Positions 18,495 through 27,661 are shown, counted from the stretch's first letter. The stretch is DNA of 64,000 nucleotides from Marinobacter salexigens (GCF_018860765.1 NZ_JAHKPV010000006.1:132740-196739); one strand, 5' to 3'. Numbers and translations: made by a program. Notes: generated from the letters alone by a model not told the origin.

Positions 18495-20593
18495 TGGACG
18501 GTCTCCTGAGTGTCAGCCAAATTCGCGGGTTGAGTGGTCTGATGACGGCCGGGAACACACCGGATCAGGGCGTCCGCAGCGACCACTCCCTGCCCTTCCG
18601 GCAACACCATCAGTGGGTTAACGTCGAGTTCAATCAATGAGTCCGCGTGGCGCTCGGCGTAGGCCGCAATCGCCATGACCGCATCAATCACAGCTTCCAA
18701 ATCGGCCTCCGGCCGCCCGCGAAAACCGAACAGCAGGCTGGAGGTCTGCAGTGAGCGCAACGCCTTCTCCACCTCAGTGCGGTTGGTTGGCAACAGCAAG
18801 GGCTGACTGTCCTTGAGCAATTCCACCAGAATGCCACCAGCACCCACCACCAGATGCAGGCCGAACTGTTCATCACGACTGGCACCTATAATCAGTTCGG
18901 CGACGCTGCCGGAAACCATGTTCTCTATCAAAACACTGCGACCCATCGCCAACATATGCGTCACTGCTGCTGTAACTTCGACAGGGCAAGTCAGGTTTAA
19001 CCGGACACCACCAACATCAGTTTTGTGGGCGACACCTAAAGCTTTGACAGCCACCGGATAACCCAGCTCTTCGGCCGCAACGACACCGTCGGCCGACGAC
19101 GACACCACTCGGAACCTCGGCACGCTTAACCCATACGTCGATAACGCTTCTTTCGCACGTGCTTCGTCAATAACATGCTCACCCGCCATTTCAATGGAGG
19201 CACCTGGCAGAATTAACTGCGAGGGCTCCTTGCGGGCCCAGAGCTGGCCTATCCGGGCAGCCGCCTCAACGGCGGGGATTGCCGCCTGTATGCCATTCAG
19301 AGGGGCAATGCCGTGATCAAGCAACCGCAGCGACAGTGTTTCTGGCAGGTTGTCAGAAAGCGTTGACATTACGGCGGCCGGATATCGCAGGTTTTTGGCT
19401 GCCTCGATGATGGCCGCCTCCGCGCTTTCCCAATCAGAAGCGTCACAGCGATCTTCTCGAGGCAGATCCAGCATGCTGATCGCCAGATCGAAGCCTTCGT
19501 TCATAAACGCCTCGTAGGTGCGTCGCAAGCCTTCCCGATCACCCCAATCAAACAGCTGGTAATCCAAGGGGTTAGCTACCACCATTCGCTCGTGCACAAC
19601 CCGCTTTAAAGCCATAGCTCCGCTGTCTGACAGTGGCGGTAGCGTCAGCGATGTCTTGCTTATGGCATCAGCCAAAATAGACATATCGCCTCCAGACGTG
19701 CTCATCGCGCCGACTCGAACGCCGCTGAGGGGGCCGTGCACATGCAACAACTTCAAGGTTTCAACCAGGGTTTCCAGCGAGCTCACCCGAGCGACCCCGG
19801 AGCGTTCAAACAACGCATCGATTAGGGAATCGGAACCACTCAAGGCTGCGGTATGAGACATCACCACCTGACTGGCAATTTCTGAATGGCCGGATTTCAG
19901 GGCAACAATAGGCTTGCCAAACTGGCGAGCAGTTTCGGCGGCCTGCTGAAAGGCCCACGGGTCGGATATTCCCTCGACATATAATCCAATCGCTGACACT
20001 TCATCCTGCTGGGCAAAGGTGGTAATTGCATCGTGAAGATCAAACTTGAGCCGGTTGCCCAGTGACACCAGGTAAGACACTGGCAAGCCGCGGCGCTGCA
20101 TCGTGAGGTTAAAAGCGATATTGCTCGACATGGTGATAAAGGCAACGCCGCGGTCTGCCCGACGGCCACCCTGCTGGTCCGGCCACATCATGGCGCCCTG
20201 AATGTAGTTCAGAAAGCCGTAGCAATTCGGGCCCAACAACGACATGCTGCCGGCGGCTCGCAACAGGCTCTGCTCAAGGGCTTTTCCAGCCTCACCGGCT
20301 TCAGAGAACCCCGTGGCATAACACACTGCTCCGCCTGCGTCCCGAGCCGCCAGCTCAGCTACAATCTGGATACTCAAATCGCGGTTAACCGCAATATAGG
20401 CCGCATCAGGGCTACCGGGTAACTCGGCGACTGATCGATAAACTTTACGGCCGGAAATTTCATCATGCTTAGGGTGAACCGGCCAAATCTCTCCGGTGAA
20501 GCCAACCGCTTCGCATTGTTCAATCACTTTTTTTGCTTCACGACCGCCAAAAACAGCAATGGATTTAGGGTGCAGGAAACGTGTAGATAACAT
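18491..20593 (-). CDS. ADP-forming acyl-CoA synthetase (ACD family)
   Basis: A protein of about 700 residues with the ACD domain order: CoA-binding Rossmann domain (about 1-130; PKSIAVFGGREAKKV), succinyl-CoA-ligase-like domains (about 140-460; SLLGPNCYGFLNY, with MSHTAALSGSD holding the candidate phospho-His), and a C-terminal ATP-grasp domain (about 480-690; YPVAVKALGVAHKTDVGG, VVGAGGILVELLKD, ELDVNPL). Such enzymes form a CoA thioester from an acid and ATP, giving ADP. It would activate the substrate for the downstream hydratases and dehydrogenase. DddX, an ATP-dependent DMSP lyase, belongs to the same superfamily and is an alternative. ATG 20593 is preferred to GTG 20605 for its CGGAG site. 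Confidence 0.85.
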   Translation of the reverse strand: MLSTRFLHPKSIAVFGGREAKKVIEQCEAVGFTGEIWPVHPKHDEISGRKVYRSVAELPGSPDAAYIAVNRDLSIQIVAELAARDAGGAVCYATGFSEAGEAGKALEQSLLRAAGSMSLLGPNCYGFLNYIQGAMMWPDQQGGRRADRGVAFITMSSNIAFNLTMQRRGLPVSYLVSLGNRLKFDLHDAITTFAQQDEVSAIGLYVEGISDPWAFQQAAETARQFGKPIVALKSGHSEIASQVVMSHTAALSGSDSLIDALFERSGVARVSSLETLVETLKLLHVHGPLSGVRVGAMSTSGGDMSILADAISKTSLTLPPLSDSGAMALKRVVHERMVVANPLDYQLFDWGDREGLRRTYEAFMNEGFDLAISMLDLPREDRCDASDWESAEAAIIEAAKNLRYPAAVMSTLSDNLPETLSLRLLDHGIAPLNGIQAAIPAVEAAARIGQLWARKEPSQLILPGASIEMAGEHVIDEARAKEALSTYGLSVPRFRVVSSSADGVVAAEELGYPVAVKALGVAHKTDVGGVRLNLTCPVEVTAAVTHMLAMGRSVLIENMVSGSVAELIIGASRDEQFGLHLVVGAGGILVELLKDSQPLLLPTNRTEVEKALRSLQTSSLLFGFRGRPEADLEAVIDAVMAIAAYAERHADSLIELDVNPLMVLPEGQGVVAADALIRCVPGRHQTTQPANLADTQETVQ

Positions 20594-21037
20594 GGATAGA
20601 ATCACTCCGGCTTTCGACTATTGTTTTTGCTTTAATTCGCCTTTTGCCGAAAAGTCGATGTGAAAAAAATTCCATACGAGCTGTTATCGGCATGTGCATC
20701 AGTGTCACTCACAAACCGACATGCCTAATTATCAAAAATCGACGGATAAAGATGATAATGCGACATTCTCCCAGCTCCGGAGCCAAAGGGGACATCGCCA
20801 AAATCATCAGTTTAGAAATATCCAGCCATCAGGCTGGTGGTCTGGTTTATTCGCGAAACGCTGGGGGGCAGCTGCGACGCCTACCGAGTCAGTGGCAAGT
20901 GCTGCTACAAGCCCCCCCCGGGTTTGGCGCTGCGCCATAGGTCACCGCAACGCTTGGGGTAGGTTTACGGCATGCGTAAAGATCCGGTTCCGGACCGGGG
21001 TTCTATTAGCCTAGACGATCTGATTGCGGAAGGTGCA
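20594..21037. other. 444-bp gap without a recognisable gene
   Basis: The region between the acyl-CoA synthetase and the DUF2505 gene holds no convincing gene. It must contain the promoter of the leftward operon. A dyad GGCATGT (20689-20695) and ACATGCC (20719-20725) is a possible operator. A run of eight C (20912-20919) and short open frames without homologous character suggest decayed sequence towards the right end. Confidence 0.5.
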
Positions 21038-21526
21038 CTATAGAAGCTGCAGTATGGTTTCATACTCACGCTCCATTTTTACCTTGGAGTCTTCTCTCAG
21101 GAATGCCGAAATTTTTTTGCCCAGTAACGGAATGTCGCAACGCACATTCAAGGTCACATGATTGGTACAAGCTTCTTCCGTACCCTCCAGCCTCATCACG
21201 CCTTTGATCTTGGCTGGGACATCTTCAATGTGTACACGAAACTCGCAGTGCCATTCGCAGTCGCTCTTGCGAAACCAATGCTCTTCCTGACGAACCTGAT
21301 TCCATTCACGGTGAAAATGCGAGAGCATACCCGGCACTTCCACCGACGTTGTCATCTGACGTTCAACCACCAGTTTTGCCGAGGCATCGTCCTTTTTCAG
21401 CTCCGCCACGCGCACATTCCGAGAGCCCAAGAACTCATTTTTCTCAAGGATATGATCTTTGTCGAAGAAGGCTCCAAGCACTCGCCCAATACCTACCTGA
21501 TACGGGTGGGTCAGTTGCAGTTCCAT
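21038..21526 (-). CDS. DUF2505-family protein
   Basis: Conserved protein of 162 residues matching the DUF2505 (SRPBCC-like) family by its character: an amphipathic alpha/beta protein with alternating strands such as CEWHCEFRVHIEDVPAKI and NHVTLNVRCDIPLLGKKI, and a long C-terminal helix. The fold usually encloses a hydrophobic pocket; no enzyme function is known to me. ATG 21526 (MELQLTHPYQVG) is chosen since the 20 residues before it are not conserved-looking. It stands alone, divergent from bioA. Confidence 0.7.
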   Translation of the reverse strand: MELQLTHPYQVGIGRVLGAFFDKDHILEKNEFLGSRNVRVAELKKDDASAKLVVERQMTTSVEVPGMLSHFHREWNQVRQEEHWFRKSDCEWHCEFRVHIEDVPAKIKGVMRLEGTEEACTNHVTLNVRCDIPLLGKKISAFLREDSKVKMEREYETILQLL

Positions 21527-21628
21527 AGTTAACAAGCCTCTATTTATTGATGCTGGAATTGTCGATGCAGAGCCAGTGGTGCGCATTGGCCTGCCTGTCG
21601 ATACCCATTGGCACAGTAGTCAGTCGGC

Positions 21629-21662
21629 GCTGTTAACTGTATTATCACCAAGGGTTAACAGC
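21629..21662. promoter_or_regulatory. BirA (biotin repressor) operator of bioA
   Basis: Inverted repeat GCTGTTAAC, 16-nt spacer, GTTAACAGC, ending 46 bp before the bioA start. The half-site sequence and the N16 spacing match the known BirA operator (TTGTAAACC-N15/16-GGTTTACAA type). It lies where it would cover the bioA promoter, so bioA is predicted to be repressed when biotin is plentiful. The dyad is read directly; the binding protein is inferred. Confidence 0.85.
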
Positions 21663-21708
21663 CACCACCTTATTGCGTCAGCACCATCGCTTTATCGGAG
21701 AACCTTCT

Positions 21709-23058
21709 ATGCGCAACGCCGACCTCGTCGCCCGCGGCCTCAAGTCCGTATGGCACCCCTGTACCCAGATGAAAGACCACGAAACTCTGCCACTGGTACC
21801 CATCAAACGAGGTGAAGGCGTCTGGCTGGAAGATTTTGAAAACAACCGGTTTATCGACGCGGTCAGCTCCTGGTGGGTGAACCTATTCGGCCACGCAAAC
21901 CCGAGAATCAACGCAGCCATTCAGACGCAAATTGGCGAGTTGGAGCACGTTATTCTGGCCGGATTTACCCACGAGCCCGTGGTCAACCTATCCGAGCGGC
22001 TCATTGAGGTGACTCCCGAAGGCCTAAACAAATGCTTCTACGCCGACAATGGTTCGTCGGCCATTGAAGCGGCCCTCAAGATGAGCTTTCACTACTGGAA
22101 AAACCTTGGAAAGCCCGGCAAAAAGAATTTCGTAAACCTGAGCAACAGTTACCACGGTGAAACTCTAGGCGCTCTGGCACTTGGCGATGTGGCTCTGTAC
22201 AAGGACACTTACCAACCATTACTGATGGAAGTGCTGACGGCCCCCTCCCCTGACGCCTACAACAAAGAAGAAGGCGAAACCGACGAAGCCTATGCCCTGC
22301 GCCAGTTTGAGGCCATGGAAAAACTATTGGCAGAAAAGCATGAGGAGATCTGCGCGATTGTGGTGGAGCCTCTCATCCAGTGCGCCGGTGGCATGCGTAT
22401 GCACCATCCGATTTACCATACAAAGTTGCGCGAAGCTTGTGACCGCTATGGCGTGCACCTGATTGCAGATGAAATTGCGGTTGGTTTTGGCCGCACCGGC
22501 ACCCTGTTTGCCTGCGAGCAATCCGGCATCACACCAGACTTTATGTGCCTTTCAAAAGGACTGACCGCGGGCTATTTGCCGCTCTCTGTCGTTCTGACGA
22601 CAGATACCGTTTACAACGCATTTTACGACGACTACGAAACCCTAAAAGCCTTTTTGCACAGCCATAGTTACACCGGCAACCCCATTGGCTGCGCCGTGGC
22701 ACTCGCCACGCTCGACATATTCCGGGATGATAATGTTATCGAAAACAACCGTCGGCTCTCGGCCTGCATGGCTGACTCTGTGGCGCATCTGGCTGACCAT
22801 CCCAACGTTGGCGATATCCGCCAGCACGGCATGACCCTCGCGGTGGAAATGGTAAAAGACAAAGCCTCAAAAACACCGTTTCCCTGGCAGGAGCGGCGGG
22901 GTGTTCGCGTTTATCAGCACTCGCTAACACGCGAGGCCTTGCTTCGCCCCCTAGGTAATGTGGTTTACTTCATGCCGCCTTACGTCATCACCGAAGATCA
23001 GATTCGCCATCTGGCACAGGTCGCGACCGAAGGCATCAACATAGCCGTTAGGGACTGA
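21709..23058 (+). CDS. bioA: adenosylmethionine-8-amino-7-oxononanoate transaminase
   Basis: PLP enzyme of biotin synthesis that uses S-adenosylmethionine as amino donor to make 7,8-diaminopelargonate. At 449 residues it is full length. Landmarks are WHPCTQMKDHE (substrate region), SSWWVNLFGHANP, FYADNGSSAIEAALKM (PLP phosphate), ADEIAVGFGRTG (PLP Asp) and LSKGLTAGYLPLS with the Schiff-base Lys. ATG 21709 (MRNADLVARG) has a CGGAG site; an earlier in-frame ATG is rejected. Next is rsmE, 15 nt on. A BirA-like operator lies just upstream. Confidence 0.96.
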   Translation: MRNADLVARGLKSVWHPCTQMKDHETLPLVPIKRGEGVWLEDFENNRFIDAVSSWWVNLFGHANPRINAAIQTQIGELEHVILAGFTHEPVVNLSERLIEVTPEGLNKCFYADNGSSAIEAALKMSFHYWKNLGKPGKKNFVNLSNSYHGETLGALALGDVALYKDTYQPLLMEVLTAPSPDAYNKEEGETDEAYALRQFEAMEKLLAEKHEEICAIVVEPLIQCAGGMRMHHPIYHTKLREACDRYGVHLIADEIAVGFGRTGTLFACEQSGITPDFMCLSKGLTAGYLPLSVVLTTDTVYNAFYDDYETLKAFLHSHSYTGNPIGCAVALATLDIFRDDNVIENNRRLSACMADSVAHLADHPNVGDIRQHGMTLAVEMVKDKASKTPFPWQERRGVRVYQHSLTREALLRPLGNVVYFMPPYVITEDQIRHLAQVATEGINIAVRD

Positions 23059-23073
23059 TCAAGGTACATACGC

Positions 23074-23808
23074 ATGCGCATCCCCAGAATTTACACCGAC
23101 TCGCCCCTGAGCGAAGGAAATAACGCAGATCTGGATGAGAACGCCACCCAACATGTTGGCCGTGTATTGCGTATGCAATCAGGGCAGGAACTAAAACTGT
23201 TCAATGGCGATGGCCAAGATTATCCCGCGACCATCACGGAAGCGGGCAAAAAACATGTACAAGTTCTGGTGGGCGCACCGCAAGCTAATCAAACCGAATC
23301 GCCTTTGCAAATCACCCTTGGCCAAACCTTATCCAAGGGGGATCGCATGGATTACGCCGTGCAGAAAGCCGTGGAAATGGGCGTTAGCCACATTGTGCCG
23401 CTCACCACGGAGCGCTGCGAGGTAAAACTTAAAGGCGACCGCGAAGACAAGCGCCTGCGCCATTGGCAGTCGGTTGCTATAAGTGCAGCAGAACAATGCG
23501 GCCGCGCCAAAGTTCCCGAAATCCTCCCGGTTATGACTTTAGAGCAATGGCTAGAATACAGCCGCACCTGCGACCTGCGTTTGGTTTTGCACCACCGCAC
23601 CGAAAAATCGCTGAAATCCATGCACCGGCCCGGCACCATTGCCTTAATGATCGGCCCGGAAGGTGGCCTAACGGCAGACGAAATCGCACAGGCAGAGAAA
23701 GAAGGGTTCCTACCGGTGTCTCTAGGCCCGAGAGTGCTACGAACTGAAACCGCCCCCGTCACAGCCATGGCGATTTGCCAGTGGTTATGGGGCGATATTG
23801 GCAGCTAA
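23074..23808 (+). CDS. rsmE: 16S rRNA m3U1498 methyltransferase
   Basis: SPOUT-class methyltransferase that methylates N3 of U1498 in 16S rRNA. At 244 residues it has the usual length. The N-terminal PUA-like domain (about 1-70) precedes the knotted SAM domain, with GQTLSKGDRMDYAVQKAVEMG, ISAAEQCGRAKVPEI, LMIGPEGGLTADEI and the C-terminal LGPRVLRTETAPVTA. It follows bioA by 15 nt and is probably co-transcribed with it; no functional link to biotin is known. Confidence 0.96.
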   Translation: MRIPRIYTDSPLSEGNNADLDENATQHVGRVLRMQSGQELKLFNGDGQDYPATITEAGKKHVQVLVGAPQANQTESPLQITLGQTLSKGDRMDYAVQKAVEMGVSHIVPLTTERCEVKLKGDREDKRLRHWQSVAISAAEQCGRAKVPEILPVMTLEQWLEYSRTCDLRLVLHHRTEKSLKSMHRPGTIALMIGPEGGLTADEIAQAEKEGFLPVSLGPRVLRTETAPVTAMAICQWLWGDIGS

Positions 23809-23904
23809 GATCGAACTGCCGTCACGTGGGGGTTAAAGGGCCATTGACAGGCACGTGCCTTCGAAACATGCTTCACCCCGCTGACATAAACAAAAAAGCG
23901 AGTG

Positions 23905-23912
23905 CCCCCCCC
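23905..23912 (+). repeat. C8 homopolymer before the DUF445 start
   Basis: Eight consecutive C two bases before the ATG at 23915. The tract occupies the place where a Shine-Dalgarno sequence should lie, and no purine-rich site is visible within 12 nt. Length change here would alter leader spacing only, not the frame. Confidence 0.7.
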
Positions 23913-23914
23913 GA

Positions 23915-25144
23915 ATGACAAGCCTGCTTAACAACCCAGAATTCTGGCAATACCTCAGTATTCCCGTTATTGCAGCCCTCATTGGCTGGTTCACCAACTG
24001 GCTCGCCATCAAAATGACCTTTCTTCCACTGGAATTTGTTGGCAAACCTCCGCTGCTAGGATGGCAGGGCATTATCCCCTCCAAAGCCCATAAAATGGCC
24101 GCCATCGCCGTTGACGCCACCATTTCAAAAATCGGAACCGTGCGGGAAATATTCGAGCAAATTGACCCCAAAGTACTCGCCGCGCACATTGTCCACTCGG
24201 TAGAGCCGCGCATCGAAGAATACGTGGATGAAATGATGCTCCGGGAATACCCCACATTTTGGGAGAACCTTCCGGCTTCTGCCCGAAAGATGGTCTACGA
24301 CAGGGTTCGTAAATCCACGCCGCATCTGGTGGACAACCTAGTCGACGATATCGCCAACAACATTGAAGATTTGCTTGATATCAAAACCATGACCATTGAT
24401 AGGTTGTCGGCCGACAAGCAACTGCTGAACCGCATCTTTCTGGAGTGCGGCGATGCCGAGTTCCGTTTTATCGTTAACTCCGGCCTTTATTTCGGCTTTC
24501 TGTTCGGTGTTATCCAGATGACCGTTTGGTACTTTTATCAAAGCTGGTGGGTACTCCCCTTCTTCGGCTTACTAGTCGGCTGGGCTACCAACTGGATCGC
24601 TTTGAACGTTATCTTTCGCCCTTTGCACGCCAAAAAGATCGGGCCCTTCAGGATTCAGGGGCTTTTTCTCAAGCGGCAACCGGAAGTGGCACAGTCTTTT
24701 TGCCACATAATTACCCACGAAATCCTCACGGTGGGCAATATCATCAGCGCCATACTGGAAGGCCCAAAAGGTGATCGTGCCCGTAACATGGTAAAAAAGC
24801 ACATCAAGCCTCTGGTGGATGAAACCGCTGGTATGGGCAAAGCTCTCACCCAAATGGCCTTCGGCCCTACAGGCTTTGCCACGTTAAAAAATCAGGTAGG
24901 TGAAAAAGCCATCGAGATATCGAAAACATCCTTTAACAACCCGATGTTTGAGACCGACCGTGCCCGCGCCGTTGAGTCCATTATGGTGGAGCGTATGATT
25001 GCACTCTCTTCGGAGGAGTTTCAGGATTTGCTTCGCCCTTGCTTCCAAGAAGATGAGTTTAAATTGATTCTTGTGGGTGCATTTCTCGGCTTTTCGGCCG
25101 GTGTTTGCCAGCTCGTTTTTGTATTTGGTGGAACGTTGGTCTAA
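23915..25144 (+). CDS. DUF445 family membrane protein
   Basis: 409-residue protein with a hydrophobic segment near the N-terminus (about 12-30), another pair near 185-225, and one at the C-terminus (about 380-405). The DUF445 motif appears twice: GWFTNWLAIKMTFLPLEFVG (24-43) and GWATNWIALNVIFRPLHAKK in the middle, each followed by a glycine- and proline-containing stretch (LGWQGIIPSKAHKMA; FRIQGLFLKRQPEVA). This shows an internal duplication. The function of the family is not established; it is likely an inner-membrane protein with a large soluble helical part. Confidence 0.85.
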   Translation: MTSLLNNPEFWQYLSIPVIAALIGWFTNWLAIKMTFLPLEFVGKPPLLGWQGIIPSKAHKMAAIAVDATISKIGTVREIFEQIDPKVLAAHIVHSVEPRIEEYVDEMMLREYPTFWENLPASARKMVYDRVRKSTPHLVDNLVDDIANNIEDLLDIKTMTIDRLSADKQLLNRIFLECGDAEFRFIVNSGLYFGFLFGVIQMTVWYFYQSWWVLPFFGLLVGWATNWIALNVIFRPLHAKKIGPFRIQGLFLKRQPEVAQSFCHIITHEILTVGNIISAILEGPKGDRARNMVKKHIKPLVDETAGMGKALTQMAFGPTGFATLKNQVGEKAIEISKTSFNNPMFETDRARAVESIMVERMIALSSEEFQDLLRPCFQEDEFKLILVGAFLGFSAGVCQLVFVFGGTLV

Positions 25145-25253
25145 AAAATGTCATAACCGCAAAGGGGTTACATTGTGCAAGGCGGTCGTGGGCATCTATA
25201 CTGCGAGATACAAGAACGTACACTTTCACGACTGGTTTACCTGGGGGCAGCGG

Positions 25254-26288
25254 ATGCCAGGCTTCTTTTCCTGGATTGCAGGCTTTTTTGTCAAGAAAAA
25301 GCCGTCACCTCCTGCAGTTTCTGAGGCTAGGCTATTTAATACTTCAGAGCCCACAAAACTTGCCATAACAGCTGAAGATGCGCAAAGCCTGTCATTGCTG
25401 CTCGAGGAAAACCTCTTTTGCTGGCTTCTAGACACCGGCCCCGCTCAACTTCGCGCTGAGCAGCCCTCGTCACACCAAGCACTTCAAGAACTCGATTACC
25501 GCCTCTCGAATAGAAAGATGGAAGAACTGCCAAGGCGGCCCATGACACTTCCCATGCTGATGAAGGCGCTTTCTGATGAATCCGGCGACCGGCAAAAGCT
25601 GAGCCAGATTATTCTGGGGGATCCCTCTTTAACCGATCAGATATTGCAGGTGGCCAATAGCCCCTACTTCCGTACTGGAGACGCCACCATCGAATCGGTC
25701 GATCAGGCTGTTTTCATTCTAGGTATCGATGGCATTCGAAACGTAGTTTCGGCAGCGGTTATGCGGCCAATGATGGCGGCCCGCAATAGTAGAGAAGCCC
25801 TATTTGCCCAAAGGGCCTGGCGCTGGGGCCTTACCTGTGCCCGCGCGGCAGAATTTATCGCGAAGTTACAAGGAGAGGACTCAAGCGCCCACTTTACCGT
25901 GGGACTTTTACCGGCACTCGCCTATATCACCATTCGCAGGGAGCTCCAGCAGATATGCCGGGCACAGCGTGGTAGCGGGGAGCCGGATATTGTATTGATT
26001 CGTACTGCCTTAGCTCGCTACCAGTGGGTTGCTTCTCAACTGATCGCCAGCGAGTGGGGCCTACCACCTAAATACCACGCCTATCTTATGTCGGCAGAGC
26101 GGCCAGTGCCCCATCAGGAGCAGGCTGCGCTGGTAGATGGCATGGTAATAGGTAGTCGTGAAGTGTTACGCCACGCGCACCAACGCAACCTGCCTGAAGA
26201 AGATTTGGAGCACATCGTTCACCTTACGCCGGAACAAACCGGCCGCGTGCGCACTGCCATCAAAGCCCTGCTCAACCAGCAGAGCTAG
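25254..26288 (+). CDS. HDOD domain protein
   Basis: 344-residue protein with an HDOD domain (about 95-290): LPRRPMTLPMLMKALSDE, then LSQIILGDPSLTDQILQVAN and FILGIDGIRNVVSAA. HDOD domains lack a full HD phosphohydrolase site and act in signalling or regulation. The N-terminal 30 residues hold a short hydrophobic stretch followed by KKK, perhaps membrane contact. ATG 25254 (MPGFFSWIAGFF) is chosen; the longer frame overlaps the DUF445 gene. It overlaps the convergent YihY gene by 17 bp at the 3' end. The partner and signal are unknown. Confidence 0.82.
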   Translation: MPGFFSWIAGFFVKKKPSPPAVSEARLFNTSEPTKLAITAEDAQSLSLLLEENLFCWLLDTGPAQLRAEQPSSHQALQELDYRLSNRKMEELPRRPMTLPMLMKALSDESGDRQKLSQIILGDPSLTDQILQVANSPYFRTGDATIESVDQAVFILGIDGIRNVVSAAVMRPMMAARNSREALFAQRAWRWGLTCARAAEFIAKLQGEDSSAHFTVGLLPALAYITIRRELQQICRAQRGSGEPDIVLIRTALARYQWVASQLIASEWGLPPKYHAYLMSAERPVPHQEQAALVDGMVIGSREVLRHAHQRNLPEEDLEHIVHLTPEQTGRVRTAIKALLNQQS

Positions 26289-27594
26289 TGTCAGCACCGT
26301 TTTTCAGCAAAGCGGCAAATGTTTTAGATTCATTCTCCCGCTCGCCGTTGAGTAAATCAGCAGGAAATACTGGCGGAAGCCTGTCTACAACACGATCTTC
26401 ATCGCGGCGCACAACCTTAAGTACTTCCCCAACTGTAATAAGATCCAGTGCTCGCCCAGGAACCAGTTGATCACCCTGTGGCCCCGCAAGGCTTAATAGG
26501 CCCGCGCGAATCAGCTTGTCGCTAACGGCCCGAGTTACTTCACCCGGCACACGCAAATCATGTTCCAGAGCCTCCTGCTGCGGCGCTCTTTTGCCCTCGC
26601 TAAAGGGACGAGCTACAAGCCACATCATGGCCAAGGCAATTTTTTCCTGCAGCTCTGGCGCAAGCTGCACATGGCGGCGTTTAGCAACGGAGCCGGGGTT
26701 TTGCAGATAATACGAAAGGCTTGCCCCTAGAAGTAGAATCATCCAGTTCAGATAAATCCAGATCAGCATGATAATGCCAATCGCAAAGCTGGAATAAATA
26801 GCTGCGTATTTAGCCGAGCCCGCTACAAAAGAGGCAAACAGCATACCCCCCGCCTGCCAGGAAACCCCGGCAACCAAACCGCCAATAGCCGCATACCGAA
26901 CTTTTACGCGAGTGTTGGGCATAAATACGTAAACGAAGGTGAAGGCGCCCACCACAAGGAAAAACGGTGTGAAGCGGCTGGCTGCAAGAATCACCGAGCC
27001 AAAGGGTTCAATGGCAATCAGAGTTTGAACGAAGGACGACGAGAAGATGGTAGCGCTCACGCCGATGGCAGAAACCATCAACAGCGGCCCCACCATAATA
27101 ACGCTCAGATAGTTGCTGAACCTCTGGGCCACCGAGCGCATCTCCGGCACATGCCAGATCATATTGAACGACCGCTCGATTTTCTGCACCAGCGACACAA
27201 CGGTGTATACCAGCAGGCCTAAACCAACAGAGCCCAGCACTCCCACCTTCATGTTGTCCACGAAGCCCAGTATACGCTCCGCCATTTCAACGCCCTCAGG
27301 CCCCATAGGCTGGAAGAACTGAAACAGGAATGGCTCCATACGCTGGTGCACGCCCAAAGCCTTCAACACGGAAAAGCTCAAGGCCAACAACGGCACAATA
27401 CTGAGGAGCGTGGTGTATACCAAGCTCATGGCATGCAGAGTTAACTGCCCGCTGACGACGTCACGCACTAATGCATACGCTGAGCGGCCAGCCTTATACA
27501 ACCAGGTCCAGGGCCAGCTTTGTGGCGGGTTCGGGTTTGCGAGAATCCAGTTTTCTGCAGCCTGCAGACGTTCTTTTAATTGGAAAGAAGCCAC
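26272..27594 (-). CDS. YihY/BrkB family inner membrane protein
   Basis: 440-residue protein with about six membrane segments in residues 50-310, typical of the YihY/BrkB family (once called RNase BN in error). Family features are LTLHAMSLVYTTLLSIVPLL at about 51-70, SLVQKIERSFNMIW, and the later YSSFAIGIIMLIWIYLNWMI. A soluble C-terminal tail of about 120 residues looks like a winged-helix region (EVTRAVSDKLIRAGLLSLAG), present in part of the family. Function unknown. Its 3' end overlaps the convergent HDOD gene by 17 bp. Confidence 0.9.
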   Translation of the reverse strand: MASFQLKERLQAAENWILANPNPPQSWPWTWLYKAGRSAYALVRDVVSGQLTLHAMSLVYTTLLSIVPLLALSFSVLKALGVHQRMEPFLFQFFQPMGPEGVEMAERILGFVDNMKVGVLGSVGLGLLVYTVVSLVQKIERSFNMIWHVPEMRSVAQRFSNYLSVIMVGPLLMVSAIGVSATIFSSSFVQTLIAIEPFGSVILAASRFTPFFLVVGAFTFVYVFMPNTRVKVRYAAIGGLVAGVSWQAGGMLFASFVAGSAKYAAIYSSFAIGIIMLIWIYLNWMILLLGASLSYYLQNPGSVAKRRHVQLAPELQEKIALAMMWLVARPFSEGKRAPQQEALEHDLRVPGEVTRAVSDKLIRAGLLSLAGPQGDQLVPGRALDLITVGEVLKVVRRDEDRVVDRLPPVFPADLLNGERENESKTFAALLKNGADTSSAG

Positions 27595-27661
27595 TTAACG
27601 TCCTGTTTTCGATATATCAAGAAGGTATCCTGAGACGGACACCAAACAAAATGAGTATGGC

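Noticed and set aside
20644-20940. 98-codon frame in the 20.6-21.0 kb gap
   Set aside because: No ribosome site, no recognisable family, basic low-information composition.
20972-21043. 23-residue open frame (MRKDPVPDRGSISLDDLIAE...)
   Set aside because: Plausible amino-acid content but no ribosome site, stop codon just upstream in frame and overlap with the end of the DUF2505 gene; could be a remnant.
23849-23860. 12-bp palindrome AGGCACGTGCCT in the rsmE-DUF445 gap
   Set aside because: Short, single copy and without promoter context; could arise by chance.
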